DNA of 64,000 nt from Paracoccus sp. MA (GTDB lineage: Bacteria; Pseudomonadota; Alphaproteobacteria; Rhodobacterales; Rhodobacteraceae), in assembly GCF_020990385.1 (NCBI RefSeq), contig NZ_CP087598.1:1098001-1162000 (forward strand), read 5' to 3'. Positions within the stretch are counted from its first letter, which is position 1; every line of letters begins with the position of its first letter. Under the pieces are notes generated by a model. It was not told the DNA's origin and did not search any database. It worked only from the letters and a program-made list of their open reading frames with translations. A program made the translations under genes and the position numbers. This document shows, piece by piece, positions 49,662-58,831 of this stretch.

Positions 49662-49864
49662 CCCGGCTTGTCCAAGCTGCGATCAGGGCGGGATATCCGC
49701 CGGAGCAAGCATGGCGCATGTCGCCGCGCGAGCTCGTCGCTGTGTCGCGTATCATCGCTGATGAGAAACGCGCGGATCTGCTGATCGGCGCAATGGCGGC
49801 CAGAGTCGGCGTCAACGCTGACAAACGCGCCTTCGAGAGGTTCGCCGGGGAGATGTCCAGATGA
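49533..49864 (+). CDS. Tail assembly chaperone extension, gpT-like (-1 frame of G-T)
   Basis: Read by -1 shift from the gpG-like frame, giving a fusion of about 226 residues. The extension ends with LARLVQAAIRAGYPPEQAW, then RMSPRELVAVSRIIADEKR, and a final helix, the usual gpT-like pattern. It has no good start of its own, and its TGA overlaps the tape measure ATG at 49,861. In lambda, the G:GT ratio is needed for tail assembly around the tape measure. Confidence 0.75.
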
Positions 49865-52113
49865 GCGGTAAGAACGCTGATATTGCCGTTAAATTTGGTG
49901 TCGAGGGCGAAGATGCGGTTGCCCGCGCAATCGGAAAGGTGCGTCAAGAATCTGACCGCACGAGCGCGCCGATGGTCGATGACCTGCCGCAGCTGCGCGA
50001 TGTCGCCGCCACGATCGGCAAAATCGGCCTAGCTACCGCTGCGATTGGCGGGGCCGGCCTTGCGGCGTTCAGTGCGGCGCTTGGTAAATCGAAAGAAATT
50101 GCAACCGACGTCGCGGGTGAGCTGCAGGCCCTACACGATGGGGCGAATAAGCTGGGATCGGTCTCCGCAAACAATCTCGGCGGCTTCGCGTTCGCGGTCA
50201 AAGCTGGCGGGTTGAACGGGCTTTCGGACGTGATGTCGCTCGGTGAATCCTTGCTCGATGTCGCCCGAAAAGTTCGGGACTACGACGAGGCGACGGTAGA
50301 AGCGTTGCACAATATCGGCTCTGAATACCAGGATCTTTTCGAGTTTGATCCGGACGAGTTGCGCTGGAGCGGCCGGTCACTCGGTGCCGACGACATGCTG
50401 CTAGCGACGATCAATCGACTTCAGATGGCCGGGACTACGGTCGACGAGGTGATGGAGAAGTTTACACCGCTCATTGGTCGGAGCGGGGCCGCTCAAATCG
50501 CCGGTCTGCTTGAGGCGGGGTCTGATCAGCTCGAGGGGCTGATCGACTATTATGATCTCCTGGCGAACATACAAGAGGATGACTACGCGGCCGCATTTGC
50601 ATTCCAGAGATCGATGGAGGTGCGCGAGGCGGCGATTTTCGGCTTGAAGATGGCATTTGCCCGCGAGCTTTACCCGACATTAACGGAGAGCAATCAGAAG
50701 TTCGCCGACTTCGCTATCGCCAATCGCGACAGGATCGGGCTGCTGGGTCAGGCATTTGCAGATTTCAACGGCGTCGTCGGGTCTCTTTTCTCAGAGATTG
50801 GCGAGCAAATCCTCAATGTCGTCTCCGGTTCGGAGATCAGCGAGGATACTCCGCTGACGCGCTGGATGGAGCGCGTTGTCGAGCTGGCCGTCGCCCTGAA
50901 AAATGGCCTGATCGACGTTATGGACTACATGACAACTGGCGAGACGGACGCACCCTGGCTGCAGTCGACATTGTCGTTTTTCGAGGAGCTAAGCCAGATC
51001 ACCACGCAAGTAATGGCCGAACTCGCGGAGTTCGGGGGCGTCCTGAAAGAGAAGGTCTGGCCGCACCTGAAAGCGTTCATTGAGTGGTCGAATAAGATGC
51101 TCGAGTCTCTGACCGGCATCGACAATTATTTCGCGACCGGGGCGATCATCGCCGGGCTCGTCCTCTTTTCTGGCACGATCGCGACGGTCGCGGGCAGCGT
51201 CCTCACGCTGACCGCCGGCGTTCTCAAGCTGAGCGGGGGGCTGGCCGGGCTGGTGACGAGGCTCGGGCTGCTTTCCGGAGCCGGGCGACTGGCGGCGGGC
51301 GGCGTTGGCGCGCTCGGGGCCGGACTCGCAACCGCGGCCAGGACCGGATTCATAAGCGCGGGCTTGGGCGTTGACGGCTATCTGTCGCGCATGGGCGCGT
51401 CCAGCGTGGTCGCTGGCGGCGCCGGGGTTGCCGCCGGTTCGCTGGTCGGGGGCGCGATTGCGCTCGCACCCGGCGCAACGGCCGGCTGGCTGGCAAAATC
51501 GTCGGCAGATCTGGAAGCGGGCTTCGAAGTCGTGTCCGCGCGCGCCGAAGAGATAGCAGCGGAGCACGGCCAGGCCGCGGCGGCCGCATACATGCAGGCG
51601 TTTCTGGACAATCGCCCTGACGAACAAACCGGATTCAAGGTCGCAAACTGGATGGCCGGACTCGTCGGCATGGATGTCGATTTAGATGGCGCCCGCGACG
51701 ATCTAAACAAAATCATGGAGGGGGCCGACCCCTCGCTTCTTGCCGCCGGATATGCCCAAGGCATGCGTGAATTCGGGTGGTCCGTTGATCCGTCAGGCAC
51801 CGTGCAGATCGGTGCGGAGCTGACTGTCAGCGGGGTCGATCTGGACGCGGCGGGTCGCCAGTCGCTGTCCGACATGCTGCTGGTCTCCGGCCTGTCCGCC
51901 GAAATGTCCGACGCGATAAATCCGCAGATTCCGGATATCGGTGCCGAAATGGAGCGTGCGCTGCGAGATGCGGGCGTGACCCCCACCGCCGCGCAAACGC
52001 CGGTCATCATTCAGATCCCGAGCGGCGAAGAGATTCCCGGATTTTCCGGGTCGCCCGACGCGATCAGTCAGCTGAGCCGCGCCACATCTGCAGCAACGAG
52101 AGCCCGCTCATGA
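49861..52113 (+). CDS. Tail tape measure protein
   Basis: 750 residues, starting MSGKNADIAVKFGVEGED. Long helical regions surround a central hydrophobic segment (AIIAGLVLFSGTIATVAGSVLTL) and Gly/Ala-rich stretches (GVAAGSLVGGAIALAPGATAG), as in tape measures that enter the host membrane. It implies a tail of roughly 110 nm if the usual 1.5 angstrom per residue holds. It overlaps its neighbours by ATGA at both ends. Confidence 0.87.
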   Translation: MSGKNADIAVKFGVEGEDAVARAIGKVRQESDRTSAPMVDDLPQLRDVAATIGKIGLATAAIGGAGLAAFSAALGKSKEIATDVAGELQALHDGANKLGSVSANNLGGFAFAVKAGGLNGLSDVMSLGESLLDVARKVRDYDEATVEALHNIGSEYQDLFEFDPDELRWSGRSLGADDMLLATINRLQMAGTTVDEVMEKFTPLIGRSGAAQIAGLLEAGSDQLEGLIDYYDLLANIQEDDYAAAFAFQRSMEVREAAIFGLKMAFARELYPTLTESNQKFADFAIANRDRIGLLGQAFADFNGVVGSLFSEIGEQILNVVSGSEISEDTPLTRWMERVVELAVALKNGLIDVMDYMTTGETDAPWLQSTLSFFEELSQITTQVMAELAEFGGVLKEKVWPHLKAFIEWSNKMLESLTGIDNYFATGAIIAGLVLFSGTIATVAGSVLTLTAGVLKLSGGLAGLVTRLGLLSGAGRLAAGGVGALGAGLATAARTGFISAGLGVDGYLSRMGASSVVAGGAGVAAGSLVGGAIALAPGATAGWLAKSSADLEAGFEVVSARAEEIAAEHGQAAAAAYMQAFLDNRPDEQTGFKVANWMAGLVGMDVDLDGARDDLNKIMEGADPSLLAAGYAQGMREFGWSVDPSGTVQIGAELTVSGVDLDAAGRQSLSDMLLVSGLSAEMSDAINPQIPDIGAEMERALRDAGVTPTAAQTPVIIQIPSGEEIPGFSGSPDAISQLSRATSAATRARS

Positions 52114-52697
52114 GCAGCCTGATTTACGATATCCGCCCGAAAGTGACCTCTCTGCGGCTGAGCGGCATCGAGTTGCCGCCGGGGTCCGACGGCGATATCT
52201 CGGTATCTGTCAGCCCCATCAGCGGCGCGTCGGACCTGCGCCGGACTGTCAATGCGGATCTCGTGAATCTCGCTCGCGCAGTGTTCCAGAAGTATGCGGT
52301 GCAGATCACCGGATCCGGAATGATCCCGCCGGCGATCCAGGGACTGATGCCGGGCGATTACATCGAGTGCATCACGCCGGAGCCCTTCCGGATCTCCGTC
52401 CGCACCCCGTCGACAGCCGTAGAGCTGCCTCGCGCAGCAATCGCCGTATCCGGCACGGCATATGATGGGCGGACCATCATGCCTGTCGCGCAGCCGCCGG
52501 ACCGGTCGTCGTTGCGTGTGGTTCAGTCGTCGTCGCGGACAAGCCAGCTCCGGACTCGGCCGGTCGTGACCTTCCCGGAAGCGGTCTATGCAGTCCGCTA
52601 CCGCGCCGTCCTCGCTTGCGCGGTCATAGACTGGTCCGTGGATAGCGATGAGCGCCTGGCGGATTCCAGGTGGTCCTTGTCGATCGAGGAGATCTGA
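52110..52697 (+). CDS. Distal tail protein, unknown family
   Basis: A 195-residue beta-rich protein (LIYDIRPKVTSLRLSGIELP; ITPEPFRISVRTPSTAVELP; later AVYAVRYRAVLACAVIDWSV). It follows the tape measure, where distal-tail or gpM-like proteins are encoded. TGATG overlap with the next gene. Confidence 0.6.
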   Translation: MSSLIYDIRPKVTSLRLSGIELPPGSDGDISVSVSPISGASDLRRTVNADLVNLARAVFQKYAVQITGSGMIPPAIQGLMPGDYIECITPEPFRISVRTPSTAVELPRAAIAVSGTAYDGRTIMPVAQPPDRSSLRVVQSSSRTSQLRTRPVVTFPEAVYAVRYRAVLACAVIDWSVDSDERLADSRWSLSIEEI

Positions 52698-54772
52698 TGT
52701 CAATCACGACTACGACATACACCATAGCGCTTGGCGGATCGCTTGAAATCCGGACGCTGTCCGGCGGCGACACCGTGACCATCAGCTCAGACAGGCCCGT
52801 GTGGATCTACTACATAGATGATGGGAGCGGTCGGATTGTCGGTAGCGCGAACGCCGAGAGCTCGAAGACGTTCACCTTCGATGGTGCGTATCATGGCGTG
52901 AAAATCTGGGACGGCTCATACAGCGGCGACATCACAGTGACCGTCGCGGTGTCATCCAGCGATGACCCCGATCCCGAACCAAACCCCGATCCTGACCCTG
53001 ATCCGGAGCCGGACCCCGATCCGGAACCGGGCGGAGGCGATTCCGGCACGCCGGGCGGCACGTCGAGCGGTCAGCTTGGGATGATGTATTTCGCACGCGT
53101 TTCCGACGTTGGCATTGCCTTCAATCCGGCCGTTCATGCCGTCGAGGATCTCGAGATTTTCGAGGCCCGGGTCAGCCACGCGCGCGGCGAATGCGCCATC
53201 ATCACGCTTGACTGCCGCTATCCTGAAGGCGGGCTTCTGTCCGGGCCGATGTCCGGAATCCTGTCGATCGAGCACAACGGCACCCTGAAAGAGATCGCCC
53301 GCGGCACAATCACGGGATTCCCGATCGCCCTGGCCGGGCAGACGGTCAGCGTCGAGCTGATGTGTCGCAGGCACAATCACGTCGAGCTTGTCGATGATTT
53401 GTATGCGACTCGCGATGCGGAGGTCCCCGTCGAACTGCTCGACGAAAGCGTGGAACGTCGGGCGCAGGCCTATATCCTGGATGACGTCTATCACGACCGG
53501 CGCAGCCTCATCCCGACCTTCGACCCGATCGCCGGGTCCGCCGCGCCGGCGCTTACAATTTACGGCGAGGGCGCAGCGGCAGGCCAGTCGCAGATTCTCG
53601 GCATGGACATCTCGATCAACTCCACGCCGGTCTCGACAGTGGCCGCGAATCTCGAGGTGGCGTTTGAAGAGATGGCTTGGGGCCAAGTCGATATTGGCCA
53701 GCAATTCGACACCGTCTCGCCGGACAACCGGGCAACATACACCCCCGAAGAGCTGAGGAATTCGCTGCAAAAGATCACGCTCGACGGCGGCTATGAGCTG
53801 CTGGGCGCGACGATGGAGACGACGGAGCTCGCGGAAAAGGTCACCGTCTATACGACGGCACGAAAAGTCGATGCGCAGAGCTGTGTGGTCACGCCGGCTG
53901 AGACTGTCGACATTCACAAGCACCGGATCGATGACATCGTTCTGGATTGCGCGGTCCGCGCAACGCAGCCGAGGCGCGAAATTCTCACTGTCACCGTCGA
54001 GACCGGCATCGGCGAATATTCCGGCCGAACGGAAAAAGTCGAAGAAACCCTCTATATGTCCGACGGCGAGCGGCGCGCCCGTTCGACACGGATCTTGTCC
54101 TACAAAACCGGACGCTACACGATGAGACAGATCGCCCGCAGGGGCGTTTCCTCCTCGGTCTTCCGCTCTGGCGGACAGTTCCGGGAGAGCTGCAGAGACA
54201 TAGTCGAGGCGGTCGCCCGCTATGCGGCGCGCATCGCAATCGAGCGCGCCCATTGCGTGTGGCTCCGGATCGACATCCCAGCGACGCACATCCTCGATCT
54301 CACCCTCCGCGACCGGGTCCGCGTCTACGACACCCGGCTGCCGGGCGGGATGGTCGTCGGAAAAATTATTGGTTGGGATATTCAGATCGGCCAGTCCGCG
54401 CCCGGCCAGCTCGTCCTTGCCTGCCCGATCAGCACCGGCACCGGCAACGCGGCGACGATGGATACATCGACAATCGACATTGATGGTGATGTTTCCATCG
54501 CATCAACGACCGCGATCAGCGCCGTGCAAAATGACGACGCGATGGCGCTCGTCACCCGTTTCGCGATGATCGACGCCGCCCCTTCGCAGGCCGCGGAGCT
54601 GGGCGCATCGACGGAGACCAGCCCGATCGCGAATCCCGAGAGCTCCGTGTCGAAGACCGGCATCGAAGTCGAGTTCTTGGACCTGACCCCTGTCGATTAT
54701 GACGATCTCGCACCGACAGAGATCGCCCTGGCCCCATTTCAACTCAAACTTCCGCAGGGGATCAAACTATGA
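52697..54772 (+). CDS. Tail tip/hub protein with DP-rich linker
   Basis: 691 residues. An N-terminal beta domain of ~85 residues (SLEIRTLSGGDTVTISSDRP, IKIW-type strands) is joined by an Asp-Pro repeat linker (52,960-53,030) to a large domain beginning GMMYFARVSDVGIAFNP. That domain has an extended mixed fold with WLRIDIPATHILDLTLRDRV and GGMVVGKIIGWDIQIGQSAPG, the end seen in phage baseplate hub proteins. The N-terminal domain may be a carbohydrate-binding or display module. Confidence 0.65.
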   Translation: MSITTTTYTIALGGSLEIRTLSGGDTVTISSDRPVWIYYIDDGSGRIVGSANAESSKTFTFDGAYHGVKIWDGSYSGDITVTVAVSSSDDPDPEPNPDPDPDPEPDPDPEPGGGDSGTPGGTSSGQLGMMYFARVSDVGIAFNPAVHAVEDLEIFEARVSHARGECAIITLDCRYPEGGLLSGPMSGILSIEHNGTLKEIARGTITGFPIALAGQTVSVELMCRRHNHVELVDDLYATRDAEVPVELLDESVERRAQAYILDDVYHDRRSLIPTFDPIAGSAAPALTIYGEGAAAGQSQILGMDISINSTPVSTVAANLEVAFEEMAWGQVDIGQQFDTVSPDNRATYTPEELRNSLQKITLDGGYELLGATMETTELAEKVTVYTTARKVDAQSCVVTPAETVDIHKHRIDDIVLDCAVRATQPRREILTVTVETGIGEYSGRTEKVEETLYMSDGERRARSTRILSYKTGRYTMRQIARRGVSSSVFRSGGQFRESCRDIVEAVARYAARIAIERAHCVWLRIDIPATHILDLTLRDRVRVYDTRLPGGMVVGKIIGWDIQIGQSAPGQLVLACPISTGTGNAATMDTSTIDIDGDVSIASTTAISAVQNDDAMALVTRFAMIDAAPSQAAELGASTETSPIANPESSVSKTGIEVEFLDLTPVDYDDLAPTEIALAPFQLKLPQGIKL
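52960..53035 (+). repeat. Coding repeat of Asp-Pro/Glu-Pro units
   Basis: About ten DP/EP units in a row encoded by imperfect GATCCGGAACC-type repeats. It forms an extended, rigid, negatively charged linker between two domains of the tail tip protein. Confidence 0.8.
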
Positions 54773-55716
54773 CCGCATGGATCGGCCCGGACGGCCCCAT
54801 CAAAAATATCGCGCTCCCGGATTCATCGGCATCGAAGCGGAAGATTTACCAGTCTTTTGATGGCGTTATTACCGGATCGGATTGGGATTCCGTGGCCCGG
54901 CTTGGCACGCTCGGCATCTACCATCCGCAAAAATCCAGCGCCCCGAAGAGGACATTTCGCCAGACTTTTACCGGGGTAATCTCCGCCAAGCCGCTCGAGA
55001 CGGAGGACAAGCGGAAGGAAATCAAGCCGATCCCGATCGAGCGGGACAACGCGATTCATGGCGTTGTCGCCGCCGGGATCTCCCTTAATTCCCTGCGCCC
55101 CTTGCAGCCTTACGGCACGATATGGGATGTATTCTCGTCGCCGGTTGCCGTCCTGGATGAGAGCCTCGCCGGATTCCGGTTGCCGGACCCGAAGCCGACG
55201 ATCAATCGGTATATCAAAGGGCCGAAGCTCGAAGATGACGGTGACGAGGATACGGATGGCGACGACATCGAATACGATGCAACATGTCTTCTGACAGAAT
55301 CCTCCCCGACCCGGCAGCGGCTGCCGAACCAGGGCATGCACAACAGCTACGCCCTGGAGGCCCGCGCCATTTTCCGCGGCCTCCCCGGCCAGACGGATGT
55401 CCGAAGCCTCTTTTCTGCGGCGGCCGCCGCTTCCGGCGCGACGATGCTGGCGATGGAATGGGCCGGGCCGTATTCTGGCGACGAGGCCCGCGTTGGCCGG
55501 GTCCGGATCGCGCCCCACCCGTCGCAGTGGGGAGATAGCGGCATGATCGTTCCGGAGCTCCGGCACACCGCGCCGGACAGCGTCGAGGAGCCGGAGCTCG
55601 AAATGGTCGCGCCGGATCCCGGAGTAGTCGACGCATCATCGACAGCGATTTTCGAGCTTATGTTCTATTCAGTTGATGGCGGGTCGTGGCGCCTCATCGT
55701 GACAAGGATCAGATGA
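54769..55716 (+). CDS. Tail tip-associated protein A, unknown
   Basis: A 315-residue protein with LNSLRPLQPYGTIWDVFSSPVAV and an acidic DDGDEDTDGDDIE stretch, then a beta-rich C-terminal domain (YALEARAIFRGLPGQTDV, FYSVDGGSWRLIVTRI). The phrase LNSLRPLQ recurs as LNSMRPLQ in the next gene, so the two are distant paralogues. ATGA overlap upstream. Confidence 0.6.
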   Translation: MTAWIGPDGPIKNIALPDSSASKRKIYQSFDGVITGSDWDSVARLGTLGIYHPQKSSAPKRTFRQTFTGVISAKPLETEDKRKEIKPIPIERDNAIHGVVAAGISLNSLRPLQPYGTIWDVFSSPVAVLDESLAGFRLPDPKPTINRYIKGPKLEDDGDEDTDGDDIEYDATCLLTESSPTRQRLPNQGMHNSYALEARAIFRGLPGQTDVRSLFSAAAAASGATMLAMEWAGPYSGDEARVGRVRIAPHPSQWGDSGMIVPELRHTAPDSVEEPELEMVAPDPGVVDASSTAIFELMFYSVDGGSWRLIVTRIR

Positions 55717-55717
55717 C

Positions 55718-56626
55718 ATGAGCACGGACGAGAAAAAAATCCTGGCCCGAGCGGCCAGGGAAAAGATCGTCATCAAAGGCGGGCTGGGGTCTGAATCCCG
55801 TGAAAAGCGACGAGAAATGACGATCAACGCGCTTGGCAGCGCAATGCAGCGCCTCGAGATCGAGCGGATAAAGCAGGTCCGCCGGCGGCTGTCCGGCGTG
55901 AAAATCGCACCGGATCCGGTGCGGCAATCCGGATCGGTGCGATACAGCGCCGAAAGCCAGGCACCGAAGATCGCATCGACCGTTCCGGAATACGTCCCGA
56001 AGCGTGCCGTCCCAACACAGACCATCCGGGCCCTTGAGGCGGCCGGCGTCCAGCGATCGACAGTCGAGCTCAACTCGATGCGCCCGTTGCAGGTGCTGGC
56101 GGACGGGGGCACCTGGTCGCTTATGCAGCATCCAGTCGCCCTGATCCCGGCCTCGGCCTTCGTCGACCCCGGAGACGGCGGGGCCAGTGGCGCATCTATA
56201 TCGATCATGCCGATGCCGAGTCCGGACGTATCTCTGCGAGATCATGTAGATGAGCTGTGCGCGTCTACCCTGCCGCCGGATGGCGCGATCCACCTGTCCG
56301 GCCGGCTGATCGTCGAAGCCCCGACAGATATGGACGTTGGCGTGGACATCTCGATCCCCGGCCCGCTGATAACGACGGGATGGTCCGGCTGGCCGTATGT
56401 CGACGCAAACATGAGCGCCGGCAGCGGCAAATGGTCGACCGCGATCGAGGATCACGAAATGCTCGGACGGCAGATCTCGCACGACGTGACCAACATCGAG
56501 ATGCGGCGTCCCTGGATCCACTCGCTCGGCGTCAGCAGGGCGCGGAAAGTGGCGGTCTACGAGATCGCGATGTGGCGCGCCGCGGCGGGCGGGACCACGT
56601 TCGCGGACATCATCCGAAAAATCTGA
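55718..56626 (+). CDS. Tail tip-associated protein B, unknown
   Basis: A 302-residue protein. The N-terminus is charged and helical, and the middle has VELNSMRPLQVLADGGTWSLMQHPVALIPASAF, aligned by eye with the preceding gene. The C-terminal ~170 residues are a beta-rich domain (AIHLSGRLIVEAPTDMDVGVDISI in part) that could be a receptor-binding jelly roll. It is the last rightward gene before a convergent hairpin. Confidence 0.6.
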   Translation: MSTDEKKILARAAREKIVIKGGLGSESREKRREMTINALGSAMQRLEIERIKQVRRRLSGVKIAPDPVRQSGSVRYSAESQAPKIASTVPEYVPKRAVPTQTIRALEAAGVQRSTVELNSMRPLQVLADGGTWSLMQHPVALIPASAFVDPGDGGASGASISIMPMPSPDVSLRDHVDELCASTLPPDGAIHLSGRLIVEAPTDMDVGVDISIPGPLITTGWSGWPYVDANMSAGSGKWSTAIEDHEMLGRQISHDVTNIEMRRPWIHSLGVSRARKVAVYEIAMWRAAAGGTTFADIIRKI

Positions 56627-56628
56627 TA

Positions 56629-56656
56629 CCCGCCCCGGCCAGGCAGGGGCGGGGCG
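56629..56656. terminator. Hairpin between convergent tail and helicase genes
   Basis: CCCGCCCC and GGGGCGGG pair around GGCCAGGCA. No T-run on either side, but its position between convergent transcripts supports termination. Confidence 0.5.
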
Positions 56657-56681
56657 GGCTGGCTTCGGGACCGTGCGACGA

Positions 56682-58130
56682 TCAGAACGGCGTGTCGTCG
56701 TCCGCCGCAGCACCTGCAGTCTGTATCGGCTCGCCCCGCTGCGCGGCATCGTGGAGCTCGTGCATGCGATCGCGCAGCTCGTCCACCGGATAGTCCCCCT
56801 TCCGGATCTTCAGCTCCTCCCCGGTCAGCGCACGATAGCCCGCCGGATCCGCGAAATTGCCGCCAGGCACACAGTAGACCATCGCGCCCGCGGCCCGCGT
56901 GTCGCTGCATTCGACGATTTTGCCGACGCGCAGAAGAGCCTCGAGCGCGCTCGTGATAAGTCCGTCACTGAGCCGAAGATCCCCAAAAATACCAGACATC
57001 GGGCCGGTCAGCATCGTCTGCAAAGAGAACCGGTTCCGCTTCGACACAGGGAACGGTTTGCACGCCTCTGACGCGGCGCGGATCAGGTGCGGGAGATAGT
57101 CGCAGAGCGTTTTGAACGCAGCCTTGCTCGCCAGATCGGCTTCATCCGCCAGGGCCTTGCCGGCGCCGTAGGCGGTCATGATCATGCGCGCGCTATCGCG
57201 GACGATGGGGAAAAACTGGTTATTGTATTTCGCATTCTGAAGATTGCATTTGGTCGTGCCGATCCAGACCTCATCGCCGGCTGCGACCTGAATGCCCGGA
57301 TACATCCCGGCCGGCGCCCTGGTCGCGACAATAAGGGACCTCGTGACGTTTTTCAGCTGCGCCGAGCCGCGCGACAGCGCCAGCAGCTCGCCCGGGCTTG
57401 ATTCCGGTCCGAATTTGCCGCCCGCGTCTTTCGTGAGATGCAAGTAGGCGATTGCGGTGCACCTGTTCCGGGCGCAGAACCCATTCAAGATGTTGAGCGT
57501 ATTCCGCGGCGACAGACTGTCCAAATACTCGCTGTCAGACATCGAGCCCAACGTGTCAAAGACAACGAGATCGGGCCGGAAGTCGGCCAGATCCTGGAGA
57601 ATCGTGACGCCCGTCGGCGTCAGCCTGCCCTCTTTGTCGAAAATAGACTCAGGGCGCTCCGCCCGCTCCATATAGTCGAGCATAGAGACAATCAAAAGCC
57701 GGCCCGTTTTGATAGCGGTCATATAATGCTCATAAGCGCCAGGAATGGACATGATCGACTGACTGATCTGCTCGCCCGTCTCCTCGCCAAAAAGCAGGGC
57801 AACGCGGAGCGGCTTATCGTGCTGACGCTCCCCGAGCATATCGAAAAGTCCGGTTGCGGCCGCTTTGATGCCGGCGTGGCGGATCGACGTCGATTTACCC
57901 GCGCCGCCGTCGAAACCGATGAGATTCGTAGTGCCCTCCGCGATCACCATGCCGTCAAGATAGCGCTGCGGCCTGACCTGACCGGCGGCGATGGCGACCG
58001 GGTCGACCTGCATCGAGAGGAGCGCCGACGGCATGCCGGCGGCGCGCTGCTGCGCGATAATGTCCACGGGGACGGCGGTCGCGGTTTTGACGGGCGTGGC
58101 GTCGTCGAAATTGAGGTCCTGGGTAGTCAT
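56682..58130 (-). CDS. RepA-type replicative helicase (AAA_25)
   Basis: A 482-residue RecA-fold ATPase. Walker A is GFDGGAGKST near residue 73, Walker B PDLVVFDTLGSMSD near residue 188, and AIAYLHLTKDAGG follows as a sensor histidine segment. This is the layout of RepA hexameric helicases of plasmids and phages. GGAAG precedes the ATG at 58,130. It forms a leftward unit with the gene at 58,205. It probably works with the distant TOPRIM primase-like protein. Confidence 0.82.
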   Translation of the reverse strand: MTTQDLNFDDATPVKTATAVPVDIIAQQRAAGMPSALLSMQVDPVAIAAGQVRPQRYLDGMVIAEGTTNLIGFDGGAGKSTSIRHAGIKAAATGLFDMLGERQHDKPLRVALLFGEETGEQISQSIMSIPGAYEHYMTAIKTGRLLIVSMLDYMERAERPESIFDKEGRLTPTGVTILQDLADFRPDLVVFDTLGSMSDSEYLDSLSPRNTLNILNGFCARNRCTAIAYLHLTKDAGGKFGPESSPGELLALSRGSAQLKNVTRSLIVATRAPAGMYPGIQVAAGDEVWIGTTKCNLQNAKYNNQFFPIVRDSARMIMTAYGAGKALADEADLASKAAFKTLCDYLPHLIRAASEACKPFPVSKRNRFSLQTMLTGPMSGIFGDLRLSDGLITSALEALLRVGKIVECSDTRAAGAMVYCVPGGNFADPAGYRALTGEELKIRKGDYPVDELRDRMHELHDAAQRGEPIQTAGAAADDDTPF

Positions 58131-58204
58131 GGCATGCTTCCTTCGGCCCCGGTCGCGATCATGCGCCGGGTGATTGTGGGTTTGGTTGAGGCTGGGGGTT
58201 GGGG

Positions 58205-58831
58205 TTAGCTGAGCGCGAAAAGCTCAGCCGGCGGCGGGTGCGGTTCTCCGCTAGATTCTTTGCTGGGGCCCAGATCGGGCAGCGGCGGCCACTCGTGAGC
58301 CGCGAAAAGCTCCTCCGCGGCCAGCTGTGCGTCACCCACCGGATCGCCGGTGCGGCCGAGCCCGGCCGTGATCGCGAGGGCGGGCTGGATGTGCGCCGGG
58401 GCTGCGTCAAGGGACAGGACGAGGATCGCGAGGGCGCGCTTGAGATCAGCGGGGATATTTGCGCGATAAATCGATGACTGCAGATATGGCCTGGCGAGCA
58501 GCAGGGCGCGGAGATGATGCATCGCCGCTGTCAGCGCGCAGCCAGCAGCGGTGTGCTCCTCGACGATCTCCATCCGCCACAGCTCGCCGGGGCGGCGGAA
58601 GCTGGTCAGCGATGCGGTCTCGGCGGTAGACAGCGCGACATCGATCAGATCGCCGTAGCGCTGGCGATCACCGTCGAGCCACGCGACCAGGCGCCGGGCG
58701 TCAGACGACGCGCCCAGGCGATCCGCGAGGATCTGGATGTCGCGCATCATGCGATCGTAGACGCGAGCCGGCACATCGCTGACAGCGTCCGCGTCGAGCA
58801 GCAAATCAAAAAAGTCGATGGTAGTGTGCAT
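58205..58831 (-). CDS. Phage early protein, unknown
   Basis: A 208-residue, mainly helical protein (TIDFFDLLLDADAVSDVPAR; RPGELWRMEIVEEHTAAGCA). It is first gene of the leftward helicase unit, 74 bases before the helicase. An accessory replication factor or helicase loader is possible from position only. The Shine-Dalgarno is weak. Confidence 0.65.
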   Translation of the reverse strand: MHTTIDFFDLLLDADAVSDVPARVYDRMMRDIQILADRLGASSDARRLVAWLDGDRQRYGDLIDVALSTAETASLTSFRRPGELWRMEIVEEHTAAGCALTAAMHHLRALLLARPYLQSSIYRANIPADLKRALAILVLSLDAAPAHIQPALAITAGLGRTGDPVGDAQLAAEELFAAHEWPPLPDLGPSKESSGEPHPPPAELFALS

